Assembly (NCBI RefSeq): GCF_009389715.1
Contig: NC_052397.1
Coordinates: 17,246,129-17,310,128, forward strand
Direction of reading: 5' to 3'
DNA length: 64,000 nucleotides
Source of the DNA: Phoenix dactylifera
Lineage: Eukaryota > Streptophyta > Magnoliopsida > Arecales > Arecaceae
A program made the translations under genes and the position numbers. Position 1 is the stretch's first letter; each line of letters begins with the position of its first letter. The notes below the pieces were generated by a model. The model saw only the letters and a list, made by a program, of their open reading frames with translations. It was not told the origin of the DNA and ran no database searches. Below are positions 23,816-34,999 of the stretch, piece after piece.

Positions 23816-24900
23816 AAATGAGAGAGGTCTATTGGACAGATTTTGTAGCCGCTTCTCCACCCTTATGCTATCTTCTTTTTCATTGAATGTGCTGGTTGTA
23901 TTCATCTTAGAGCAATATGAGTAGCCGTTGTACCAAAAAAAAATTTTTTTTGAGTGGAAGTCGCGAGAGTCTACCGAGATCGTGGGTGATCGATGCCCTC
24001 GATCATATCTTCTCCTGGTAATGCATGCATTCAAATATATAACAATTTTATCTTATTCCGTAATTTTGGAGGCAAATAGGCTTCATGCCTAACCTGGAAA
24101 ATATTTTTAGAAATTTTTATAAAAAGCTGGAGTATTCTTCTCAGTCCTACTGTTGAGAGTACAAATTTTTCGTGGCAGTTAGAGGTTGACGTTGTACCCA
24201 AAAAAAAAAAAAGAGATTCTGCTTTCGCGTGCGTTACATATAAAAAATTGTCTCAACGCGCCGCTCTATTCTTCATCCACAACACGCGACCTTCCAGAAG
24301 AACATTCCCGGGACAAATTTTTAATTTTCTATATAAAATATAATCCGAGCTCAATGTATTATTTATTTATTTATTTTTTTTAATTTTTATACAAATAGCT
24401 GCTCATCCTATTCTAACGTAGAAACAACTAATAAAATTAGAGACTACAGCCTGACTCAAGATACGAAAGAGAAGCCTTTAGAATGCGAACCAGTCTGCAG
24501 CCCAAAACTCTCATCCAATTCAACACGAGCGGTCCGTCACCGAAAGGGTAATTTGAGCGTCTAGAAAGTCCGTGCATGAAGCTTCTCCTCCGCTAATCCG
24601 AAATTCCATCACCGCCTGGCGTCTTCAATCCCATCCAGAAGCCAGTACCATCACCTCGACCTGTCTCCATCGTTGACTTTTTGCCTCACCGGCGAGTGAC
24701 CGTAACTACCCAAAGTCCTTGGATCGCGCTGGACCCATCGAGGGCCAAATGACCAAAATGCTATTCAGCTGATCTAAAAATACGACAAATACTCGGACAC
24801 AGTCAGAGAAGATCAAGGGATATAATTGTCATTATGGGAGCAAACGATAAGGCCCTATCCCCTCGTCTCCCTCCCCGCCTCAGAGAAGATCTAACGCCCG
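23816..24900. other. Intergenic region upstream of the SMI1/KNR4-like gene
   Basis: No recognisable gene. Includes short A- and T-runs (23936-23950, 24200-24212, 24360-24390) and the presumptive promoter of the next gene. Confidence 0.4.
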
Positions 24901-24906
24901 CGTTTC

Positions 24907-24913
24907 TTTAAAT
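24907..24913 (+). promoter_or_regulatory. Possible TATA-like box of the SMI1/KNR4-like gene
   Basis: TTTAAAT lies 75 nt upstream of the start codon, a suitable distance for a TATA-like element with a short leader. It is a single short match in sequence that is otherwise GC-rich. Confidence 0.35.
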
Positions 24914-24981
24914 CCACCCCACACCGGTTCCCTTCGAAGAGGCCTAGGTTTGGGGGGTTGGTTGTTCCTTAATCGGAATCC

Positions 24982-25899
24982 ATGACCACGGTGGAGGGCA
25001 TCAGCGGCGGCGATCCGAAGCGGCGTGTATGCTTCTCTCTGGCGGCCTACGCCAAGGCGGTGATCGACCACCTCCGGGCGTCGGGCGTCGCGGTCGATGT
25101 CGGGCTGGACGATTACGAGATCGCCGCGATCGAGGCGACGTACGGCTTTGCTTTCCCCCCCGATCTCCGATCCATTCTTCGGGAGGGGCTTCCCGTCGGG
25201 AGCGGCTTCCCGAACTGGCGCTACGCCTCGCCGCAGCAGCTCGAGATCCTCCTCCGTCTCCCCGTCTCCGGCCTCCTCCACGACGTCTCCCGCAAGGGCT
25301 TCTGGTGCGCCGCCTGGGGCTCCAAGCCCATTGCCGGCGGAGATGAGTCGGCGGCAGCGGCGAGGGGGATCCTGGAGAGGGCCCCGGCCCTCGTCCCGAT
25401 TTATCGGCATTTTTACATCCCGTCGGTCCCTAATCTCGCCGGTAATCCGGTGTTCTATGTTCGGGGCTGCGATGTGCGGTGCGCCGGGTTCGATCTCGCC
25501 GATTTTTTTCAGCGCGAAGAGGGCCAGTTCCGGCGCAAAGGAGGAGCGCCGCCGCCGCCGGCGTGGGCGGCGAGGGAGGCTAGGCGGGTGGAGGTCTGGA
25601 CGGAGCTGGCGGCGGATAGGGACACGTGTCGGGGAGGGAAGAGCCTGGAGGGATGGCTGGGGGAGATGGGGTGGCGGCTGAGGGAAGCGGGGTGGGGGGA
25701 GGAGGAGGTGAGGGAGATGCTGATGATGGAATCGGACGGCAAGGAGGACGGGGGAAGGGGGGATCGGACGGTGGTGAGGGACCGGGAAGGCCTAATCTGG
25801 CATTTGCGGCTGCTGTCGCTGGCGCTTCTCCAGGCCGGGTGGAGCGCAGAAGACGTGGCCGATTCGATGAATGGGTTGACGACAACCGCCGGAAGGTGA
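24982..25899 (+). CDS. SMI1/KNR4 (SUKH)-like protein, plant conserved, function unknown
   Basis: Intronless, 305 residues. Residues 42-80 carry the SMI1/KNR4-type core (LDDYEIAAIEATYGFAFPPD followed by LRSILREGLPVGSGFPNWR): a helix beginning with an acidic residue, the YGF.FP.DLR turn and a G.PVG.G.P.WR strand. A second conserved stretch (GFWCAAWG, residues ~106-113) and VPIYRHFYIPSVPNLAGNPV (~137-156) complete a plant-type protein I recognise only as uncharacterised. In fungi Smi1/Knr4 regulates cell-wall synthesis, and bacterial SUKH proteins are toxin immunity factors; neither role is shown for the plant proteins. The C-terminal third has a Gly/Glu/Arg-rich linker and a final helix pair (LIWHLRLLSLALLQAGWS). 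No signal peptide or membrane segment. Coding GC is very high, in sharp contrast to the flanks. Confidence 0.82.
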   Translation: MTTVEGISGGDPKRRVCFSLAAYAKAVIDHLRASGVAVDVGLDDYEIAAIEATYGFAFPPDLRSILREGLPVGSGFPNWRYASPQQLEILLRLPVSGLLHDVSRKGFWCAAWGSKPIAGGDESAAAARGILERAPALVPIYRHFYIPSVPNLAGNPVFYVRGCDVRCAGFDLADFFQREEGQFRRKGGAPPPPAWAAREARRVEVWTELAADRDTCRGGKSLEGWLGEMGWRLREAGWGEEEVREMLMMESDGKEDGGRGDRTVVRDREGLIWHLRLLSLALLQAGWSAEDVADSMNGLTTTAGR

Positions 25900-26300
25900 C
25901 GTGTTAGATGGACCCCTTCCGCAACGAGATTTCCATGCAGTAATAATTAAATAGTTCCGACATTTTTTTTAAAAAAAATAGTTTCTTCACAAATTCTGCA
26001 GATAAAAAAAGAAATAGAGGCAAACGGAGCATTTATTTAGCTCGTGATGAATATATATTTTTTTTATTTAATTTTTTTTAGTTATATCATTTAATTGATT
26101 CCAATGAAATAAAATCCTTGACCGCTGGGGTGACGCGTTGATGATATGATGGACGTGGAGGGATTTACGGGCGAGATCGTCCGGGGATTAGACGCCTGGG
26201 GAGGTTGGGAGGCGCGCCTGAAAAGAGTGTGATAAAAGAGTCTGACCGTGACGTCGGAAGGGCCGTGCAAGCGGCCGGGCTACATCCTTATTTGAGCCGG

Positions 26301-26335
<35 letters not shown>

Positions 26336-27299
26336 TTGAGCTTTAGATCGAGCTTAGGCTAATTTTTTTTTTATAAAAACTGGCACGTGCCCAATTCAAG
26401 CCCATACTCGAGCTTAACCTAAGCCTAATTGGGCCAGCCTGAAGGGACATGATGTTATACACTGTCCATCTATGCCAGAGCACGGCCTAAGCTCTGGCTC
26501 GAGCTTGGCATCCAGATATATAGATACAAATCTCCATTTTAAATAGGGTCCAAATAGATATAAATCATAAGTTATCGTGGTGAAACTAGTCAATATAAAA
26601 GGCTGTTGAAATCAAAGTAAAGCTTAACAATCTATAAAGGACTATTTAAACAATAACAACAATATCATTCCAATAATCAGAACCTAATAAAGCCATCATA
26701 ACTACCTTAAACATTGAACCTTGTGGACTTTTGTCCACTATAAGATAAATTGCAAACACTTAATATTACTTTTCTTACAGCTACAGATATTAAAGAACAT
26801 ACATTTTAACAAACATGACATTAGAGGAAGAAACCATCAACCATGATCACTACAACTATAAGTCCATAACCATGATCAAACCATAAATATATGATCAATG
26901 TGTATTGAGCAAATTGACAATTTGCATGGACAAAACAAATTAAAAAGCATTTGCATGGGCATGTTATCAAGGCAATAGCTAAACAAAATATTTTCAGCAA
27001 ATATTTTTCCTCTATCTTCATTCATCCATCGTCGTCATTACCTACATTTTGAATAAAGTAATAATTAGAAAATGAAGAAAGTTAAATATGAAAAATGGAT
27101 AAAAAAATTATAATGATGATTACTAAATATCTATGTTTGATATTTCCATATTCATTGCTAGGCCCACTCTTGGGTGCCAATATCTGCATTCGACTTTAAA
27201 AAAAATGGAGCAACTTGTAACTATTACTATATATATCAATCATAAATCTTTCAAATATAAACACAATAAGAAAATAAATAATATTACATAAATATAAAA
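25900..27299. other. Gene-free region with poly-T run and repeat debris
   Basis: After the SMI1/KNR4-like gene the DNA is AT-rich. A T-run of about 33 bases ends near 26334, followed by gagctttagatcgagc ... caagcccatactcgagc, the style of a degenerate non-autonomous element. The remainder, to the hAT fragment, has no recognisable coding sequence. Confidence 0.4.
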
Positions 27300-27725
27300 T
27301 ATTTATATACCTTCCTCATATTCTTCACGAAGCCAATCCTGAGTACAAATCAAGGAATCTATAGTAGATGGTTTAAAGAACTTTGATATTGATCCACAAC
27401 TTTACTACCAGTGCTAAATGCCGACTTAGATGAAACGATGGAGACTAAAATAGCTAGAATATTTCGAGCCATTCTTGATAGTATAGGATAGGCTATTGCA
27501 TTGCTCTTCCAGTATGCTAAGATATCAAATTCTTTATACCCTAAATAAGGAAGCACATCATCATCCAAATAACTATCTAGCTCAGATCTTTTTGGGCGTT
27601 TCAAAGAACTTTGACTTCTAAACAAATTTTTGTAATCCAAGTTAAGAGAAGAAACTTGACTTGTATCACTTTGTGCATGAAAAATTAGCTCACTTGAACT
27701 CTTAGAGGGATGCACTCTTGCTGCA
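27300..27725 (-). mobile_element. hAT transposase C-terminal fragment (dimerisation domain), broken
   Basis: On the minus strand: ELDSYLDDDVLPYLGYKEFD, ILAYWKSNAIAYPILSRMAR, NILAILVSIVSSKSAFSTGS, then KVVDQYQSSL and, one frame over, IDSLICTQDWLREEYEE. This is the hATC domain of Ac/Tam3-like transposases (usual form: LAYW... YP.LS..ARDILA.P.STVASE.AFS.G.RV.D..RSSL ... CTQDWLR). SSKSAFS replaces the usual SE.AFS, and a single frameshift separates the last block. The rest of the transposase was not found, so this is a relic. Confidence 0.85.
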
Positions 27726-27839
27726 TCTGCATACTCATAATAAAATTTATAAAGGCAAGCATGAACATATCAATCTTTTTCTTGCCCTTGGATGTTATTC
27801 TAGCCATTCAGTAGTTTTTCACAACTACTGTGATGCCAT

Positions 27840-30190
27840 AGTGCTAGAAAGATACGTATATCTCCTTGGTCCCTAAGAAATCAGATGCTAAGGAACCGTC
27901 TCATTACAAACCAATCAAATTATGTTCTACTTTGTATAAAATTGTTGCTAAGATTATTGCCAATTGTTTGAAGCCACTCTTGCCCTCTATAATTAGCCTA
28001 GAATACGATGCTTTTATTTGCGGAAGATGCATCTTGGATAACATTCTTATTACTTAGAAATTTCTGCATGATTTGGTGAAGTCATCGGTAAGATAGAGCC
28101 TTACGACTATCAAGCTGGATATGGAATGTGCCTATGGCCAAATTCGTTGGGATTTATTGATCTATGTCCTTCAGTTGGGCTTTTATGATACTTGGATTAT
28201 GTGGATTTACGGGCGTGTTCTAAATTCCTCCATTGCTATTTTAGTTAATTATACTCCTACAGAGTTCTTTTAGTTATATATAGGGTTTCACTAAGATTGT
28301 CTTCTATCTCCCTATTTGTTTATCATTTTTGCTGATGTTCTTTCCTAAATGTTGAGGGTAGCTATGAATAACCATATTATGTCTCTGTTTCAGCCAAAGG
28401 TCGACTCTTGCTCGATATTGCACATGCTCTATATTGACAATTGTCTTCTGTTGGCCCATGACGCCATCAATAATGCAGAAAGCCTGAGAAATAATTATGG
28501 AGGAGTATTGTCGGGCTTCTAGATAGAGAGTGAATCTTTAGAAATCTACAATTTGGTTCAGCCCCAAAATTAATCTTCAATGGAAGCATCTGATCTAGGA
28601 GACTTTGAATATCATTGAGAAGGATGGTCAATAGCACTAATTGGGGGTTTTCATCTCAAGGAGGAGATCAACACAATTGGAGTGTATCCCTTTAGAGCAG
28701 AGTACCTGTGACGAACTTGAGGGTTGGAAATCCAGATCCATTTTTATGATTGGAGGAATCACTCTCGTTTAGTCGATGCTCTGCGCAATCCTAGTGTATC
28801 TCATTTCAAATACCATCATTCCAAAACTAGCTATCCCCATGCTAGAGCAGATGATCAGCTTATTATCACGGGAGAAGATCTACTAAATTTTACCAGAAGA
28901 AAACTTGGAAATCCCATCTTTAGTGAGCAATCAAACTTTAATTGCCAAGTATGCCGCTAAGTTCATGATGGAGCCTGATAATATGTGGTACTCATTGATG
29001 AGATCGAAGTATGGCTCTTGGGGTACTCTTTCTACTTTAGTTCCTGCCCGCAACAACTCGCCCATGTGGAAAGCTATATGCTCTTATGCCTAGGTTGTGT
29101 TGGCCTACATTTGGTGGACTTTGGGTGATGGTCATTCTATAAGAGTGTTGAGTGATCTATAGTTATTCTTCACTCCTTTTCGTTGCATGCCTACTACTAT
29201 CAATGTGGAGTTGCTCAAGGATATCTTTGTTAGGGACCTTTAGATAGAAAGCCAGAGGGCTTGGGATACCTCCACCAAATCTTGACTCTTTGATGATAGC
29301 CTTACTAATAGATTGCTAGCCACTTCCATCCTTGCCTTTGATACATGTGATAGGTTGGTTAGTTTCCTTTATCATTTTCTAAAGCTAAATTTGGGGACTT
29401 TTACAAGCCCTACCTATTTGGAGATAGTGCCAGAATTTGGAAGATGGGTGTTCAACTTAAAGTAGCCTTGTTTCTGTGGAAGGTGATCAGGCAACAGATT
29501 CCATGTAACTCTATTTTGGTGAGAAGGGGGATTGATCTAGCCCTCTTTTGTGATATTTGCCTGGAGACTGAGGAGACTATAGCATATGTGCTCTTCTAGT
29601 GCCCTAGGGTAATAGGTGTTTGAACTTATATTAGACATACCTCTTCCATTTACCACTTTTGTTGAGTTGTTTCTAGAGTTCTTGAAGAATGGATCTCAGA
29701 GAGACAATATGAGGAAGCTGGTCCTTGAGGCAGCTTACATTGTTTACTATAGGTGGTCGAGCAACATAGGAGTTGCGATTGGAGTGTCTGCAATAAACAA
29801 TAAAATTTGGACTTCTTGCAGGTAGGTTTTGTGTGCTTTCAAAGGATCTTCTTTACATGAGAGACCCCACTCTCTAGATACTTTAAGATAAACTCCAACG
29901 GCAGTGTATCAGTGGAAGGCAGCATTGGTGGATATGGGTTTGTGATTAGAGGTTCAAGCTGATCCTTTGAGATGGCTTGGGGATGCCATCTATATGATAC
30001 CACCATTTTCATTGCCGAATTAAGAGAGGCATGGGAAGAGATCAAGTACATGACTAGGGTCCTCCGGGCTAATCACATTGTCTTGGAGGAAGATTTTAGT
30101 TGTGTGGTGAGGTAGATGAGGATACACAATAGGGCTATGAGTGCCCAAGTAGGGATCACAATTTTTTTTTCTTCAGCTAACACGTTACAC
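27840..30190 (+). mobile_element. L1-type LINE ORF2 (reverse transcriptase to RNase H), 5'-truncated, broken
   Basis: Reads VPKKSDAKEPSHYKPIKLCS then TLYKIVAKIIANCLKPLLPS (reverse-transcriptase entry region, usual PISLC..LYKI..K...NRLK), IKLDMECAYGQIRWDLL (metal-site block, usual K.D...AYD.v.W), SPYLFIIFADVLS, and MLYIDNCLLLAHD, which is the YADD box carrying YIDN instead of two aspartates. Downstream come the Trp/Leu-rich linker, a zinc-binding region near 29550 (CDICLETEETIAYVLF), and the RNase H start (NSNGSVSVEGSIGGYGFVIRG) at about 29890. More than ten stops or frameshifts occur. The endonuclease and ORF1 are absent. An old, dead copy. Confidence 0.9.
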
Positions 30191-31125
30191 TTGTTAAAGT
30201 GTTGGGTTTGGATATAATTTCTAAATAAGGAGGGGTGAAAAGGTGGTAGGAGGATTGATTTATTGTTGATGTCTCCAAATTAATAGTTGATTGTTCTATT
30301 AGAGTTGCAAATAAGTTAGGTTGGACTATAGTACCTTGACTGACCTGCTTTCACATTAGAGTCTTGATTTTGAACCTAGACCTACCAATTAGCTGATCGA
30401 GTTTTGTCAAGTTTATGAAAAGAATTTTAGACCCAACAGATCATTCAAGTCAGATTGGTTGGTTTCAAGTATGGCCCGGGTCCAACATGAAATATTCAAA
30501 TTCAAGTCAGGTCAGGGTTGTAGTTCGAATCAAGTGCTTAGCTATTCTTTTATAGCTATAAAATAAATATTAAAATTAAATATAAAATCACTAAAAGTAT
30601 AAATAAAGTAAAGGGAGCAAAACTTAAACATGAATTGTCATTCAAAAGTTTTAAATTCTAGGTAATTGATCATTCTTAAGTTTATAAACTATGATTTAAA
30701 TATATATTGAAATATTTAAGGGCATTATAAATAAAAATTCACCAAATATATAATAAAATATGAATACCTAAACAAAATTAAGTGAAAATAGTTGAGAGAA
30801 GACATAGTTGTTCAGATAAAAAAGAGAAAGTAGTTTAAATGAGAGATTATTCAACGATATTTAGAATAATGGAGAAGGAGTTTTATATGATTCAGATTTC
30901 TATGTTTGAACCAATTGGGTTTCGGTTGGGTTGTGCCCCTTTTTGAAAAATATATGGGCTAGGTCGGGTCAGATTTATTGAGAAATACAAAATCCAGGCC
31001 TAGACTTTAGATTGAGTCAAATTTTTAAGCCCGACCCAACCTACGAGTCTTCAAATATGGATCGGGTTGGGTCTAATTGTGTTGAAATCGGGTTGAATCA
31101 TTGGTTGACTTGACCGATATGCGGC
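30191..31125. repeat. Degenerate repeat rich in gggtt/aaccc words
   Basis: From tattagagttgcaaat near 30296 the sequence is packed with gacccaac, cgggttgggt, gtcgggtcag and gaccgat words, like the MITE at 4887-5371. It ends somewhere near 31125 (gacttgaccgatatgcgg). The expected matching inverted terminus was not found, so its borders and class are uncertain. Confidence 0.35.
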
Positions 31126-32590
31126 CTATATTTAATGCTACACCAATACTTTCAAGAGATGCAAAGGCAAAACAATGTTTTGATCTTGTTTTTGAGAAAA
31201 AGGAAAACAAAGATCCTAACAACTCAAATTCAAATTCTGAATTTAAGCATAGCACCCAACCACCACTAACAATTAAACACCAATATCGACAATCATGAAT
31301 GATCTCTGATTAGCAAGCTGAAGATATTGATACAAAGAGAAGGGCCGCATTGTCACTATGAGTGTTGTCACCACAAGCTGCAAGGCCAAAGAGAGAGATA
31401 TGGTAGGGTACAACCTACGATATGAGAAATCACCGTATTATGATGCATCACTACAAATACATTCAAGCACCAGTTATGAGAATTTACTACTGCCATAATA
31501 AATCTAGTAGTAATGAAAAAATTGACAAATCAGATTGTATAACCACACTAGAAAAGGGAGGTCGAGAGGGGTAGAATTAGAGCCCAAGAGAATGGACAGT
31601 ATCAGACACCTCAACAGAACACGAGGCCTGGTGCTAACTAGGAAAGGAGTGACTTCGTGCAAGTAAACCAAGTGAGGTTACATCCAATTAAGATCCTCAC
31701 TAAAGATCTCGATGAACCAACGACATTAGAGAAAGGGGGAGGAAGATAAGAAGGGAAAAAAAGGAAAAGGAGGAGAGAAAGAACTAGAGCAGAGGAAGAG
31801 AAGAGGGAGAAGAGATCAGGAGGCAAGGGGCTCTCTGACCATAGAGAGTTGGGGAGTTCAAGGAGGCTAGTGGCGGAAGTTAGGGCTAGGGCTTCTCTCA
31901 GGGGATCAAGAGTAAGATTAAAACACGATGTTAGGAATAACATATTTGTTAAGTAAACAATGTTATTAAACACGGCATTAATAAAAAAATGAAAATATTT
32001 TTTTTAATGAGTCCCCCAAATATTCGGAATCTTATCAAATTTGCAAACTTTAAAATAAAAGTTGCATCAACTATCTTCAGTCGATCTCGACATTTCGGTG
32101 AAATCATTATGATGCAATGATAACTGATCAATAACCCGACAACATACGATGTTGCATTATGTTACATTAATGCGCTGGCAGTTTATTACTATATTATTAA
32201 TTGTTTATCAGAGATATAATTTGGAAATATCTAGTTTACCTTTAAGTTGAAATCTACTAAGATATCAATAGATTACAGTTGCTTAGCAAATATAGTAAGC
32301 AACACTTTAGAAAATATTATCTTATATGCTTATGGCCTTTGCTAATTTCGCACTGAACTTTTAGAAGCCGTGATCCTCGAGGTGAAGGCCATGGTAATCT
32401 ACAGAATATATGTATATATAAATGAAACTGCAATTATAGCTTGTTATGTAGAATTATGATCGAAACAGGAAATATAGCAAGGTTTCGCTACGTTTTTATC
32501 ATGATAAATCCGCATCTCAGGTTTCCAAGAGCGAATCCAGCTAGCCGGTCAAAAAATGTACTACTTTAACTACACGAGGATTTTGTGCTC
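31126..32590. other. Intergenic region upstream of the first MADS gene
   Basis: No gene recognised. A purine-rich tract lies at 31730-31830. Elsewhere ordinary AT-rich DNA. Confidence 0.4.
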
Positions 32591-32598
32591 TAGGTTGC

Positions 32599-32608
32599 CA
32601 ATTTTGCT
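32599..32608 (+). promoter_or_regulatory. Promoter motif shared between two MADS genes (copy 1)
   Basis: CCAATTTTGC, 144 nt before the start codon of the first MADS gene. The identical decamer stands 134 nt before the start codon of the second (34866-34875), and in both cases 53-60 nt before the TATA-like box. It includes a CCAAT pentamer. Confidence 0.5.
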
Positions 32609-32652
32609 ATTGTGCACAGATACCAGTCGAAATTTGGTCTGCCAAGGGCCAT

Positions 32653-32660
32653 TATAAATA
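32653..32660 (+). promoter_or_regulatory. TATA box of the first MADS gene
   Basis: TATAAATA, 90 nt upstream of the chosen ATG. With transcription starting about 30 nt downstream (near 32685), the in-frame ATG at 32674 would lie outside the transcript. This decides in favour of the start at 32743. Confidence 0.7.
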
Positions 32661-32742
32661 GCCTAGGCCAGGCATGTCCTTGAATCGTCCCCCTTCGCCT
32701 CTTCCTATAGATCCCAAGCTTTCTCTGCTTTTCGTGTGCATC

Positions 32743-33474
32743 ATGCCCGGGAGAACCGGCCATGGCCGGCGAAAGATTGAGATTAAGAGGATCGAAGAAG
32801 AGCAAACTCGGCAAGTGACTTTCTCGAAACGTCGAAGTGGCTTGTTCAAGAAGGCTAGCGAGATTGGCACCCTCTGCGGTGCTCAGGTTGGGATCCTGGT
32901 GTACTCACCAGGAGGAAGGCCCTACTCGTTCGGCCACCCAGGGTTCATGGAGGTCTCTGATCGATTCCTCCCGTGCGTCCCCACGCCGACCCGTCCCGCC
33001 CCTCCTCCGGCCAACGTGCTCGCTCCCCAGCTGAGCAAGCACTACTTGGACATCGTAAAAGGACTGGAGGCCGCGCAGGCCAAGGGTGCGGTGCTTAAGG
33101 AGAGATTTGGCGTGGTTCCGGAGCTGAAGGCGAGGGCCTACGAGTCTGATCCTGAAGGCCTCCGCTTGGACGAGCTTCAAGACGCGGTCAAGCGATTGGA
33201 GTCGCTTCAGCTGCGGGTGTATTCGAGGGTTTCTACGATCCTGAATCATGAAGCTTCTGCGTCGAGGGCTGCTTTGGCTGTCCAGCCGTTGAATATGATC
33301 AACCCTTATGCGACCAATGAACCCCACGCTCATCCAGGTGGTGGGTTCATGGGGAACAACGGCCTTGCTCCCGGTGGGTTCATGGGGAGCAATGGCTTCA
33401 TGGGGAACGATGGCCATGCTCCTGCTGGGTTCATGGGGAACGATGGTCATGCTCCTGCTGGGTTCATTGAGTGA
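32743..33474 (+). CDS. Type I (M-alpha, AGL62-like) MADS-box protein, copy 1
   Basis: Intronless, 243 residues. MADS domain at residues 8-68: GRRKIEIKRIEEEQTRQVTF, SKRRSGLFKKASEIGTLCGA, QVGILVYSPGGRPYSFGHP. The SPGGRPYSFGHP ending and the lack of a keratin-like K domain place it in the type I M-alpha group near AGL61/AGL62, DNA-binding nuclear factors known in central cell and endosperm development. A helical region follows (LSKHYLDIVKGLEAAQ ... LDELQDAVKRLESLQLRV). The C-terminus is a tandem 11-residue repeat (GFMGNDGHAPA type) from 33343 onward. First of three MADS genes in the same orientation within 8 kb, so tandem duplication is likely. The start is chosen by the TATA box; a longer in-frame start exists at 32674. 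Confidence 0.92.
   Translation: MPGRTGHGRRKIEIKRIEEEQTRQVTFSKRRSGLFKKASEIGTLCGAQVGILVYSPGGRPYSFGHPGFMEVSDRFLPCVPTPTRPAPPPANVLAPQLSKHYLDIVKGLEAAQAKGAVLKERFGVVPELKARAYESDPEGLRLDELQDAVKRLESLQLRVYSRVSTILNHEASASRAALAVQPLNMINPYATNEPHAHPGGGFMGNNGLAPGGFMGSNGFMGNDGHAPAGFMGNDGHAPAGFIE
33343..33471 (+). repeat. 33-nt coding minisatellite at the 3' end of MADS copy 1
   Basis: Units of 33 nt encode GFMGNNGLAPG, a short GFMGSN, then GFMGNDGHAPA twice and a final GFIE. The last two complete units differ by one base, so the newest duplication is recent. The unit length is a multiple of three, so copy-number change keeps frame. Confidence 0.9.
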
Positions 33475-34850
33475 GGTTCTCACAAAAAATATTTGATAGT
33501 AATAATAGTAGTACCACCAATAATAATATATAATATAAAACTAATATCACAATATCACAATAAGAGAAGTGGCTCTCGTTGGGGCATTTGCCTTTTGTAT
33601 CTTCTTGTTGTCGCAGAGGTCTCATCGTCTCCTTCAAAAATCTGTACTTCTGGCTCTTTATATATATATATATATATATTCAGTGCTGTTCTTTGACATG
33701 CACTTGAAAGATGATCTGTACCCCAAAAAAAAAAAAAAAATCAGCAGCTGAATAAAAGCTTATTGGTGGTATAATCCTGTTTGATTATCTTGTTATTCTT
33801 TTATTTTGTTATGTCTAGTATTGATGCGACAAAGCTGTGATTGGGTTATTGATTTGGAAGATGGACCATCAAAATATCAAGTGCTACTTCTACACAGCAC
33901 AAACAGTCACCCCTTTCTCTTGATGCCCTTTCTTTTGATAAAAAGGGCATATAGAACTAATATATTCATTTGAAACTTGATTTGAGCAGTGCTAACCATA
34001 TATTTAGAATGGTATCGAACATAGCTACAATCGATCCTAATAGATCATGAATTCATCAACGTGAATTTAGATGAGCTATGTATGCATGCAGTTAACGCTT
34101 AGTAGTTGGAATCTTTTATTTAGGATAACATAGTTGTTTCAAAATTTTTCACGAAATCCCAAATCAATATTCATTTTCAGAGTATTTCCTTATTAAAAGT
34201 GTTTCTAAGATATTCATTTTTCCATGCTTTCTCTTATCCGCTGCAAATTCTGGCAATTAATCTTGAAATACCTCACTTTTAATATTGGAATTCCAGAATG
34301 AATACTGAAATCTGCGATCCCCAGGCATCCCGGCAATATCCTTTTTTCTAATACCTGTGGTTGTACCTATACTAGGATGGTATAATTCGTCTACTTCAAA
34401 AAAAAAAAGAAAAAAGCTTTATCTTAGTTGCTTTTAAAAAAAAAGTAATGCATTCACGAAATTTTATAAATAAATAGAATAATAGTAGCGTCTGGATTTT
34501 TTTGTGCCATTATATATTATAAAATAATTCACATGAGAGCAATTATACTGTACATTACAAATGTTACTCGATCAGTGCGACCTTTTCTTTTGCCCCTTTT
34601 TGGATTGACACTACACAGGCTGCCATCTCTTTTCCTGGGCACCGCATAAATTATTAGCACAAATAGAAAAAGGAAATCTCCTCATGTAAAATAATTCTGA
34701 ATATTGAATGTTGCAACTGTTGATTTAAAGACCTTCTACTACTAAAGATTGCAATGCGATGAAAAAATAGTAAGTTTGTAATAGTGTTCATGAAACGTGC
34801 ATTGGATCACCATTAGATCACACAATGGCGGCCCCACCGATATTTACAGT
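33475..34850. other. Spacer between MADS copies 1 and 2
   Basis: 3'UTR of copy 1, a (TA)n run at about 33659-33679, an A-run at 33724-33740 and AT-rich intergenic DNA. No gene seen. Confidence 0.45.
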
Positions 34851-34865
34851 TTGGATCTTTGGCTA

Positions 34866-34875
34866 CCAATTTTGC
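34866..34875 (+). promoter_or_regulatory. Promoter motif shared between two MADS genes (copy 2)
   Basis: CCAATTTTGC, identical to 32599-32608. A weak TATA-like TTAAAT follows at 34926-34931, 74 nt upstream of the start codon, so the spacing resembles that of the first gene. Confidence 0.45.
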
Positions 34876-34999
34876 GGCCACGTAGAGTAACCCATCAGGA
34901 TTAAGCTCGACGTGCAATCAAATCATTAAATGCATGCGATCTATCTTTTTTTCCAATAAATTCTTCCGCCTCCATCCCATCTTTCCTTGCGGACGTATC

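Noticed and set aside
24880-25410. 176-codon minus-strand frame
   Set aside because: Antisense shadow of the GC-rich SMI1/KNR4-like gene; high GC removes stops from all frames.
32674-32742. Upstream in-frame ATG of MADS copy 1 (and the similar one at 39906 for copy 3)
   Set aside because: Lies 14 nt after the TATA box (or overlaps it in copy 3), so it should be outside the transcript; the extra residues are not family-like.
32905-33483. 192-codon minus-strand frame over MADS copy 1
   Set aside because: Antisense of a confirmed MADS domain coding sequence; no own domain.
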